This document shows, one piece after another, positions 1 to 6,464 of a DNA stretch of 14,341 nucleotides. Location of the stretch: NCBI GenBank assembly GCA_937951695.1, contig CALFBL010000378.1:1-14341 (forward strand). Direction: 5' to 3'. The position numbers were made by a program, and so were the translations under genes. Positions within the stretch are counted from its first letter, which is position 1. The number at the start of each line of letters is the position of its first letter. This stretch comes from an uncultured Granulosicoccaceae bacterium (GTDB lineage Bacteria > Pseudomonadota > Gammaproteobacteria > Granulosicoccales > Granulosicoccaceae). The notes under the pieces are model-generated. The model did no database searches. It had not been told where the DNA came from and saw nothing but the letters and a program-made list of their open reading frames with translations.

Positions 1-2
1 GG

Positions 3-119
3 GACGCGCCTCCACCGCCTGGAGCGGACGCAGGCGCTGCCGGTGGTGAACAATCCGCGCAGGCTGATGATGCGGTAGACGCTGAGTTTGAAGAGGTGAA
101 AGAAGACAAAGCCAGCTAA
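3..119 (+). CDS. dnaK: Chaperone protein DnaK, C-terminal end only (partial)
   Basis: This is the last 38 codons of an Hsp70, entering from the left edge and ending at TAA 117-119. The peptide begins with a Pro/Gly/Ala-rich disordered segment and ends in the acidic tail VDAEFEEVKEDKAS. That tail is the typical proteobacterial DnaK terminus (DAEFEEVK-D-K), which contributes to co-chaperone contacts and substrate handling. The nucleotide- and substrate-binding domains lie outside the window. The gene just downstream is dnaJ, the usual partner, which supports the call. Bases 1-2 belong to a preceding incomplete codon. Confidence is high despite the short length because both tail motif and neighbour agree. 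Confidence 0.93.
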   Translation, partial: DAPPPPGADAGAAGGEQSAQADDAVDAEFEEVKEDKAS

Positions 120-155
120 ACCGCGGGCTAGGTTTTCGTAACGCGGTAAGAACGG

Positions 156-184
156 GCCCGGGGGATTGTCTCCCGGGCTTTTTT
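156..184 (+). terminator. Intrinsic terminator between dnaK and dnaJ
   Basis: GCCCGGG at 156-162 pairs with CCCGGGC at 172-178. The stem can extend by a G-T and a G-C pair around a 5-base loop, and six T residues follow at 179-184. This is a textbook rho-independent terminator. It lies 37 bases after the dnaK stop and 31 bases before the dnaJ ATG. It probably ends or attenuates dnaK transcripts, so that less dnaJ than dnaK is made. Confidence 0.88.
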
Positions 185-215
185 GAGTTAATAAGGTACG
201 GTAGTAAATTTCACC

Positions 216-1364
216 ATGGCAAAACGCGATTACTACGAAATTCTAGGTGTTGATCGCAGCGCAGATGAGGCGACGCTAAAAAAAGCGTACCGTCGTCTGG
301 CTATGAAGTACCACCCCGATCGAAACGCTGACGATGATTCGGCGTTGGATAAATTTAAAGAAGCCAAAGAAGCGTTTGAGATCCTGAAGGATCCGAAAAA
401 GCGTCAAGCCTACGATCAGTTCGGTCACGACGCTGTGAACAACCAGCCCGGCGGTGGTGGCGCGGGCGGATTCGGTGGCGCGGACATCAACGACATCTTT
501 GGCGATGTATTCGGTGACATTTTTGGCGGTGCAGGTGGCGGCTCCCGAAGTCGTGGCCCTCGGGTATATCGTGGCGATGACTTGCAGTACAACCTCGAAA
601 TCAGCCTCGAAGACGCAGTCGCTGGTACCACCACTGAATTAAAACTTCCAACCCACGTTGCTTGCGATGCCTGCGACGGCAGCGGTGCGAAACGCGGCAC
701 CTCTCCAAGCAATTGCCCCACCTGTCACGGTAACGGTCAGGTGCGCATGCAGCAAGGCTTTTTCTCGGTGCAACAGCCGTGTCCGGCTTGCAGAGGAAAA
801 GGCAAGGTCATCACCGATCCGTGCCCGAAGTGTCGTGGCCAAGGCCGAACGCAAAAAGACAAGACTCTGTCGGTGAAAATCCCGGCGGGGGTGGACACCG
901 GAGACAAGATCCGTTTATCCGGTGAGGGCGAAATGAGTGAAAGTGGTGGCCCTGCCGGGGATTTGTACGTTGCCATCAGCGTTGCTCCACACAAAATTTT
1001 CACGCGTGACAATGCAGACCTTTTATGTACGGTGCCCATCAATTTTGCCACCGCAACCATCGGTGGCGAACTGGAAGTGCCAACGCTGGAAGGCAAAGTA
1101 AAATTGAAAATACCTGCGGGTACCCAGAGCGAAAAAACCTTTCGCTTGCGCAGTAAGGGCGTAAAGCCGGTACGTGGCGGTCCGGTAGGAGATTTACTGT
1201 GTAAAGTTCGCGTCGAGACGCCGGTGGGTTTATCCAAACAGCAGCGTGATTTACTGATGGCGTTTCACGAGACCATCAGCGGCGATAATGCGCAAAAACA
1301 CAGCCCGCAAGCGCACAGCTGGCTCGGTGGTGTGAAGCAATTCTTTGATGACTTGCGCAGCTAG
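216..1364 (+). CDS. dnaJ: Chaperone protein DnaJ (Hsp40, type I)
   Basis: Cytosolic co-chaperone that binds unfolded clients and stimulates the ATPase of DnaK. At 382 residues it is close to the usual 370-380. All type I regions are present in order: a J domain at about 1-70 with the HPD tripeptide at 33-35; a Gly/Phe-rich linker at about 70-115; a zinc-binding domain with four CxxCxGxG modules starting at Cys150, Cys167, Cys189 and Cys203; then the C-terminal substrate-binding and dimerisation region. No zinc cysteine is missing. The start is ATG 216, whose N-terminus MAKRDYYEILGV matches the family. Upstream AAGG (193-196) is too far away to be a convincing ribosome site. It follows dnaK with a terminator between them, so expression is probably partly by readthrough or from an unrecognised promoter. 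Confidence 0.98.
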   Translation: MAKRDYYEILGVDRSADEATLKKAYRRLAMKYHPDRNADDDSALDKFKEAKEAFEILKDPKKRQAYDQFGHDAVNNQPGGGGAGGFGGADINDIFGDVFGDIFGGAGGGSRSRGPRVYRGDDLQYNLEISLEDAVAGTTTELKLPTHVACDACDGSGAKRGTSPSNCPTCHGNGQVRMQQGFFSVQQPCPACRGKGKVITDPCPKCRGQGRTQKDKTLSVKIPAGVDTGDKIRLSGEGEMSESGGPAGDLYVAISVAPHKIFTRDNADLLCTVPINFATATIGGELEVPTLEGKVKLKIPAGTQSEKTFRLRSKGVKPVRGGPVGDLLCKVRVETPVGLSKQQRDLLMAFHETISGDNAQKHSPQAHSWLGGVKQFFDDLRS

Positions 1365-1397
1365 TTTAATGTCGAATTTTAGTCAAATGGTAATCCC

Positions 1398-2231
1398 ATG
1401 ACAGGGATTATGTTCCTGGTGCTTCTGGGCGTGGGGTATTTGATCTACCTCACGTACGGAAAAAAACTCCTCGCCGAAGGCCGAAAAGGGCAGATCAAAA
1501 TTGCCGTCATCGCAGGTGGGCTATTGATCCTGTTTGCTGTGGCGACCGGCCGAGCCAACGTCCTGCTGGCGCCTCTTGGCGCTGCTATGGCACTGTTTAC
1601 TCGTTTCCAACGTTACCTGCCGTTTGTGGCGAAGTTCTTCCCGCAAATCAAAGCCTTTATGGGGGATCCGAACGCCGCCGTTGGCGCAGAGACCGACACT
1701 GGCTTTGGCTACGGGGCGGGTGGGCCTGCGGGTCAGGGCGGCGCAAGCTCAGGCCGATCGCGCATGCAGACTGCCACTCTGGTGATGATTTTTGATCACG
1801 CATCGGGCCAGATGAACGGCACTGTAAAACGCGGTCAGTTCGAAGGCTATAGCCTGAACGAGCTCTCGGTGGGGGAGTTAAGAGAACTTTTAAAGTACTG
1901 CACTCGAGCTGACCCCGAAGCGATGCGGTTGTTGAACGTGTACTTGGGGCGTTATTACAGCCAGCACTTCGGTGGCGCACGCAGTGGCCCACACGGTGGT
2001 GGGTCGGCCGGCGCTGGAGCCGGGCCCGATGGTTCGGGTTCTTCCATGCACAACGGCGACATGAGCGAGCGTGAAGCGTATGACATTCTGGGCCTCGAAC
2101 CTGGAGCGACGAATGAGCAAATCATCGCAGCTCACCGATCCTTAATTGGCAAGATGCACCCGGACAAAGGAGGCAGTACCTATCTGGCCACGAAAATCAA
2201 CGCGGCTCGCGATCAGCTGCTGCAGCGCTAA
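1398..2231 (+). CDS. Membrane-anchored J-domain protein (C-terminal J domain)
   Basis: A 277-residue protein that probably recruits DnaK to the inner membrane. N-terminal hydrophobic segments lie at about residues 4-20 and 34-66, giving two or three membrane helices. A Gly/Ser-rich linker follows (about 95-125), then a small domain with FDHASGQMNGTV and ELSVGELRELLKYC, which I recognise from a widespread proteobacterial family of DnaJ-domain proteins. A second Gly-rich linker leads to a compact J domain at 222-277 with HPD at 254-256. There is no Gly/Phe region or zinc domain, so it is a type III J protein; the layout resembles mitochondrial Pam18/TIM14. It begins 33 bases after dnaJ, so co-transcription is likely. 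In-frame stops leave ATG 1398 as the sensible start, although no good Shine-Dalgarno is visible. Its client process is unknown. Confidence 0.85.
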   Translation: MTGIMFLVLLGVGYLIYLTYGKKLLAEGRKGQIKIAVIAGGLLILFAVATGRANVLLAPLGAAMALFTRFQRYLPFVAKFFPQIKAFMGDPNAAVGAETDTGFGYGAGGPAGQGGASSGRSRMQTATLVMIFDHASGQMNGTVKRGQFEGYSLNELSVGELRELLKYCTRADPEAMRLLNVYLGRYYSQHFGGARSGPHGGGSAGAGAGPDGSGSSMHNGDMSEREAYDILGLEPGATNEQIIAAHRSLIGKMHPDKGGSTYLATKINAARDQLLQR

Positions 2232-2498
2232 TGCGGCAAGAACAAGAATTAGTCGACACCGCTGTGGTTTCCTCAGCTTAGCTTTAGGTACAGTTCAACT
2301 AGAATCTTTGGTACCCGTCTTAATTCACAAGCGCCAACCTTTTTTCGTTCACTGACACAGCCACACCTTTACGGATCGCTCGCACCGATTGTGCGTTTCA
2401 GTACTGGCAGCTTCTGTGAACGCCCTGAGCCAGACACAGCTACGGCCCTGGCCGCAGCGGCACTCGGTTGGCTTGGTCGATGCAAGAGTCCCCTGTTA

Positions 2499-3989
2499 AT
2501 GAATCCTACAACCTTATCCAGACTGCGTCGTGAGTGGTTTGGCAACGTTCGCGCCGATGTGCTGGCAGGACTTGTCGTCGCTTTGGCGCTGATCCCTGAA
2601 GCGATTGCCTTCAGTATTATCGCAGGTGTCGATCCGAAAGTCGGGCTCTACGCCTCGTTCTCGATCGCGGTTATCGTCTCCATCACCGGTGGGCGCCCTG
2701 GCATGATCTCAGCGGCCACCGCCGCCACAGCGGTGCTGATGGTGACGCTGGTGAAGGACCACGGCCTGCAGTATCTACTTGCGGCGACCGTGCTCGCAGG
2801 CGTCATACAGGTCATTGCCGGCTTGTTGAAGCTGGGCTATTTCATGCGCTTCATCTCAAGGTCTGTCATGACAGGCTTTGTGAACGCACTGGCCATCCTG
2901 ATTTTTCTGGCGCAATTGCCTGAACTCACCAATGTGCCAACGCTGACCTACGTTATGGTCGCCGGCGGTCTGGCCATTATCTACCTGCTGCCACGAGTGA
3001 CTAACGCCGTGCCATCCCCCCTGGTGTGCATCATCGTGTTGACTATCATCTCGCTTGTGATGGGGCTGGATCTTCGCACGGTCGGTGATATGGGAGCGCT
3101 GCCCGACACCTTACCCATTTTTCTTTTACCCGATATCCCATTGAATCTTGAAACCCTGATGATCATCCTGCCGTATTCGCTGGCGGTGGCAGCGGTTGGT
3201 TTGCTCGAATCCCTCATGACAGCTTCCATTGTCGATGAATTGACCGACACGAAAAGTGATAAGAACCGTGAGTGCGTGGGCCAGGGCATTGCTAACTTCT
3301 GCACCGGTTTTATTGGTGGAATGGCGGGGTGCGCGATGATTGGTCAGTCGATCATTAACGTGAAATCCGGCGGACGTGGGCGCTTGTCGACATTCTGCGC
3401 TGGCATCTTTTTGTTGATCATGATCGTGTTTTTGTCCGATTGGGTCAGCCTGATTCCTATGGCAGCACTGGTTGCCATCATGATCATGGTGTCGATTGGG
3501 ACCTTCAGCTGGACGTCCATCGTGAATTTACGTTCCCACCCGCGTAGCTCGTCCATCGTGATGCTGGCAACGGTGGTAACGGTTATCGGCACGCACAATC
3601 TCGCCATCGGTGTGGGCGTTGGCGTGCTGCTCTCGGGTATTTTCTTCGCCTGGAAGATCGCGCAGTTGTTCCGCGTCACATCCACTCTGTCAGACAATGG
3701 ACTGACTCGAACCTATATGATCGAGGGTCAGCTGTTTTTCGCCTCCGTCGACGATTTTGCCGATTCATTCGACTTCAAGGAAGCGCTTGACAAGGTCATC
3801 ATCGATGTCAGTGACGCCCACATCTGGGATATCTCCAGTGTCGCTATGGTAGACACCGTGGTTTTGAAGTATCGTCGGGAAGGTGCCGAGGTTGAAATCA
3901 TCGGTATGAACGAAGCCAGTAAAACCATTGTTGATGACTTGGGTGTACACGATAAGCCCGGTGCGCTCGACAAGCTGTTGGAGCACTAG
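2499..3989 (+). CDS. SulP-family inorganic anion transporter with STAS domain
   Basis: Inner-membrane secondary transporter of the SulP (SLC26-like) family, whose members carry sulfate, bicarbonate or other anions; the substrate here cannot be told. The SulP signature is near residues 20-50 (DVLAGLVVALALIPEAIAFS and GVDPKVGLYASF). About ten to twelve hydrophobic helices follow, then a C-terminal cytosolic STAS domain from about 404 to 496 containing DISSVAMVD. I chose ATG 2499 (496 residues), with AAGAG at 2484-2488 upstream. The open frame extends to a GTG at 2391, but the extra 36 residues do not look like SulP sequence. The 267 bases separating it from the J-domain gene hold no recognised feature. 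The stop is 2 bases before the Usp gene, so the two are almost certainly co-translated. Confidence 0.92.
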   Translation: MNPTTLSRLRREWFGNVRADVLAGLVVALALIPEAIAFSIIAGVDPKVGLYASFSIAVIVSITGGRPGMISAATAATAVLMVTLVKDHGLQYLLAATVLAGVIQVIAGLLKLGYFMRFISRSVMTGFVNALAILIFLAQLPELTNVPTLTYVMVAGGLAIIYLLPRVTNAVPSPLVCIIVLTIISLVMGLDLRTVGDMGALPDTLPIFLLPDIPLNLETLMIILPYSLAVAAVGLLESLMTASIVDELTDTKSDKNRECVGQGIANFCTGFIGGMAGCAMIGQSIINVKSGGRGRLSTFCAGIFLLIMIVFLSDWVSLIPMAALVAIMIMVSIGTFSWTSIVNLRSHPRSSSIVMLATVVTVIGTHNLAIGVGVGVLLSGIFFAWKIAQLFRVTSTLSDNGLTRTYMIEGQLFFASVDDFADSFDFKEALDKVIIDVSDAHIWDISSVAMVDTVVLKYRREGAEVEIIGMNEASKTIVDDLGVHDKPGALDKLLEH

Positions 3990-3991
3990 CC

Positions 3992-4975
3992 ATGAGCGAA
4001 AACAAAAGTCCGGACGGACACACCGGTTCCAACCCCAGGTCAAATCCTGCTGTCGATGCTGCGGCAACTCCGAGCGCGGGCCCTGGCGCGCACCGGGACG
4101 CGAACGATCAGGATCCGAGTAGCACGCGAGTGCTGATGCTGGTTGACGGCTCGATCTATTCCGAGAGCGTGTGTGATCACGCCGCTTGGATAGCCAATAG
4201 CATCGGGGCAGCCGTTGATGTGGTGCACGTGCTCACCCGTCGTGACGGTGCGAATGAGCGTAAAGACTTAAGCGGTAGTATCGGTTTAGGTGCTCGCAGC
4301 AGCCTACTCGATGAGCTCAGTGAACTTGATGTTCAGCGTGCGCGTCTGGCTCAAGAGCACGGTCGGCACATTCTTGATGATGCCAAAGCGCGATTACTGG
4401 CCGATGGCGTGAAGCATGTGAGCACACGAATGCGCCACGGCGAAATCGCTGAAACCCTATCGGCCCTGGAAGCAGAAGCTGCGGTTGTGGTTATTGGCAA
4501 ACGCGGCGAAGCGGCTGATTTTGAATCCTTACATTTAGGCTCGAACCTCGAACGCGTGGTTCGCCAAACACATAAACCGGTGCTGGTGTCGTCCAGAACC
4601 TTCAAACCCATCAAGCGTTTGATGGTGGCTTACGACGGCGGTAAGAGTGTAGAGAAAGCGATTGATACGATGGTGAGCTTGCCAGCGTTGCAACATCTGG
4701 AATGTCACCTACTGACAGTCGGCACGGTAACCTCCACACTGAAAAGTCAATTGCAAGACGCTGCTGAACGTTTACGCAGTGTTGCATCGTCAGTAACCAC
4801 CGATAGACTCTCTGGTATAGCCGAAAAGGTGATTGCTGAGCAGATTGTTGAGCGCAATATCGATCTATTGTTGATGGGGGCTTACGGGCACTCGCGGATT
4901 CGCAGCCTGTTGATTGGCTCGACCACCACTGAGATGCTCAGGGCTTGCCAGGTGCCGGTGGTTTTGGTTCGCTGA
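3992..4975 (+). CDS. Tandem universal stress protein (two UspA domains)
   Basis: Cytosolic 327-residue protein with a polar, Pro/Ala-rich leader (1-44) and two Usp folds, at about 45-200 and 207-327. The second carries the complete nucleotide-binding motif GxxGx9GS (Gly296, Gly299, Gly309, Ser310), so ATP binding is expected. The first has a near version with ten residues between its second and third glycines (Gly169, Gly172, Gly183, Ser184), so it may bind weakly or differently. The gene starts 2 bases after the SulP transporter. Families encoded beside transporters this way often act as regulators or sensors of that transporter, so a role in gating or tuning the SulP protein is a reasonable inference. 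It could equally be a general stress factor. Confidence 0.92.
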   Translation: MSENKSPDGHTGSNPRSNPAVDAAATPSAGPGAHRDANDQDPSSTRVLMLVDGSIYSESVCDHAAWIANSIGAAVDVVHVLTRRDGANERKDLSGSIGLGARSSLLDELSELDVQRARLAQEHGRHILDDAKARLLADGVKHVSTRMRHGEIAETLSALEAEAAVVVIGKRGEAADFESLHLGSNLERVVRQTHKPVLVSSRTFKPIKRLMVAYDGGKSVEKAIDTMVSLPALQHLECHLLTVGTVTSTLKSQLQDAAERLRSVASSVTTDRLSGIAEKVIAEQIVERNIDLLLMGAYGHSRIRSLLIGSTTTEMLRACQVPVVLVR

Positions 4976-5155
4976 ATGGGTTGTACTTTGGCCGGAGCTC
5001 AAAGCATAAGTCAGCTTGGTTCAGTGGACGCCAGATACTCGTCTTGGACGGCTTCGCAGTCGCATCCGTGCGGGCTAAAGACCTCTGAATCAAGTTGACT
5101 CACGCTTTGATCTTCGAGTTTTTCATAGTTGCTTTGATGTCCCTTTCGCTCGTTT

Positions 5156-5905
5156 TCACTCGACTGTTGGTTGGATGTTTTCAAATCGACGAACATAGGG
5201 ATTGTGCACTTTGGCCTGTTGTGGCATTTGGGCAAGGGCGGTTTCTGCGCTGCTTGTGGAATTGAAGCTGCCATGGACCAAGGCGAACCATGTTCTTCCA
5301 TTTCGATCATAAGCGTAGATTGAGTTGGGTTCTGGCAACTGGCTTTGTTCTAAAAATGCTTCCACGGTTGATTTATCGGTTGAATTGTAGATGTGGATCG
5401 TATGGTTTCGCGGGGCCTGGGCTTTGATCCATTTCGTCTGTTCGGATAGGCTATTATTTTTTACTGGCTCGCGTAGTGACTCAGTGGTGGGGGCGGTTTG
5501 AGTCTCTTGGGTTGCTTGTATCGTTGGTGTTGCTTGTATTGGTGTTGTTGGTGTTGTTGTTTGGGTCGTCAGTTGTTGCGTTGAAGGCTTTGATGCAACA
5601 GGTGCTGCCGCCTGACTTTGAGTTTCTGTGTTAGGAGCTGAAGTGGCTACGCTGCTGTTAGTTTGAACCAACGATTGCTCTTTCGCTAGTTGGCTTGGCG
5701 GACTGGTGGTGAGTAATGGTGGTAAAAACTGCCACATGAACAGAGCAAGATAGCTGGAAAATAGCGCGACAATACCTGCGCGACGTCCTGAACGCATAAG
5801 ACGTAAAGGTACGTCTTCGCGAAACTTTTTAAACGGATTGATGTGCTCGGCAATGAAAGCAAAAATGACGTAACTGAATACGATAGGGGCTATCCAGATC
5901 GACAT
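5156..5905 (-). CDS. DamX-like SPOR-domain inner-membrane protein
   Basis: A 249-residue protein with two predicted membrane helices (about 3-19 and 43-61), a long Thr/Gln/Ala/Pro-rich linker (about 66-160) and a C-terminal SPOR domain (about 168-245). SPOR domains bind glycan strands stripped of stem peptides and bring proteins to the division septum. The C-terminal pattern (IHIYNS, GRTWFALVHGSF, ALAQMP, NPYVRRFENIQ) follows the DamX SPOR domain closely. DamX itself is much longer and has one membrane helix, so this is a short relative rather than a proven orthologue. ATG 5905 has GGTAAGTGAG just upstream as a possible ribosome site. It stands alone, convergent with the Usp gene, and not beside aroK/aroB as DamX usually is. 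A septal role is inferred. Confidence 0.8.
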   Translation of the reverse strand: MSIWIAPIVFSYVIFAFIAEHINPFKKFREDVPLRLMRSGRRAGIVALFSSYLALFMWQFLPPLLTTSPPSQLAKEQSLVQTNSSVATSAPNTETQSQAAAPVASKPSTQQLTTQTTTPTTPIQATPTIQATQETQTAPTTESLREPVKNNSLSEQTKWIKAQAPRNHTIHIYNSTDKSTVEAFLEQSQLPEPNSIYAYDRNGRTWFALVHGSFNSTSSAETALAQMPQQAKVHNPYVRRFENIQPTVE

Positions 5906-6080
5906 TGAAATTTCTCACTTACCTATATGTTGAAGAACTGTGTCCGCGAATACCAATATTAATGTGGATATTGAAGTAAGTCCAAAAAACTATCCAAAAT
6001 GCGGAGTCCAATCGCTACCCGTTCTTTCAACTGAATCGTTCGATAGTGCAGGGGACAAAACAGCATGGAGGGTAACCCTA

Positions 6081-6108
6081 ATTATTGGTCCGAAACTGAA
6101 CCAATAAT
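6081..6108. repeat. 9-bp inverted repeat ATTATTGGT / ACCAATAAT
   Basis: ATTATTGGT at 6081-6089 is followed after ten bases by its exact reverse complement ACCAATAAT at 6100-6108. A third copy, inside the 11-mer TAATTATTGGT, recurs at 6280-6290, where it matches 6079-6089 exactly. The pair could be a protein-binding site or a small hairpin. There is no T tract, so it is not a terminator. Confidence 0.55.
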
Positions 6109-6202
6109 GGATCAACTGAATTTTGTGCTGTCACGGTGTGGGCTTTCGTTTTGAACTAGCGATTATCTAGCTCGACTGAATTCTTGATTGTCTCAGTCAG
6201 CG

Positions 6203-6346
6203 ATGTCAATAAGTACCGATTTTTCGAAAATTACCGCGTTTGCTAAATTTTTAGGCGGTCGGTATGTTGATGGCATCGATAATTATTGGTTTTCAATTAA
6301 ACAAATCCAGACAGTAGAGGCAACTTCTGAGTTTGATCTGGTTTGA
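6203..6346 (+). CDS. Candidate small protein, 47 codons (uncertain)
   Basis: An open frame from ATG 6203 to TGA 6344-6346 lies inside the 5906-6464 gap. The predicted peptide is mixed in composition (begins MSISTDFSKITAFAKF, continues LGGRYVDGIDNYWFSIKQIQ) and looks more protein-like than random AT-rich sequence. It has no signal peptide, membrane helix or motif I recognise. No Shine-Dalgarno precedes it, and an in-frame stop at 6185-6187 limits extension. It could be a true small protein, the eroded end of a lost gene, or chance. I weight chance most heavily. Confidence 0.2.
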   Translation: MSISTDFSKITAFAKFLGGRYVDGIDNYWFSIKQIQTVEATSEFDLV

Positions 6347-6354
6347 TTTCAGCC

Positions 6355-6391
6355 AAAAAAAACAGCGACATGAGATTCTCATGTCGCTGTT
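6355..6391 (-). terminator. Strong intrinsic terminator of the lipoprotein gene
   Basis: AACAGCGACATGAG (6361-6374) and CTCATGTCGCTGTT (6378-6391) form a perfect 14-bp stem with a 3-base loop. Read on the - strand it runs into eight T residues (complement of 6355-6362, overlapping the stem base), which gives the polarity. It lies about 75 bases after the stop of the - strand lipoprotein gene. On the + strand only two T residues follow, so termination of + transcripts would be weaker. Confidence 0.92.
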
Positions 6392-6464
6392 AGAATTCGA
6401 ATGGGTACTGTGTTGAGAACCCAAGATTACGTTGGTGTAAAGCTTAATCTCCATCCAGCCTTAC

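Larger units (their letters stand above)
5906..6464. other. AT-rich gene-poor region with short repeats
   Basis: This stretch is visibly richer in A and T than its flanks. It contains four ACTGAA hexamers on the + strand (starting 6030, 6095, 6115 and 6175) and three occurrences of ATTATTGGT or its complement. It also holds a 47-codon + strand ORF (6203-6346) and the terminator of the lipoprotein gene at its right end. The left edge must hold the promoter of the SPOR gene, but I see no convincing -35/-10 pair. No tRNA or known RNA fold was recognised. Confidence 0.5.

Noticed and set aside
737..1237. A 166-codon - strand frame within dnaJ
   Set aside because: Antisense shadow of a fully conserved dnaJ; the translation is Ser/Pro/Thr-rich and without a domain.
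2391..2498. GTG 2391 as the start of the SulP gene
   Set aside because: The extra 36 residues are not SulP-like, while ATG 2499 gives the expected N-terminus with a possible ribosome site.
5011..5196. A 61-residue - strand frame overlapping and extending past the end of the SPOR gene
   Set aside because: It is out of frame with the SPOR gene, has no ribosome site and no recognisable motif; this length can occur by chance.
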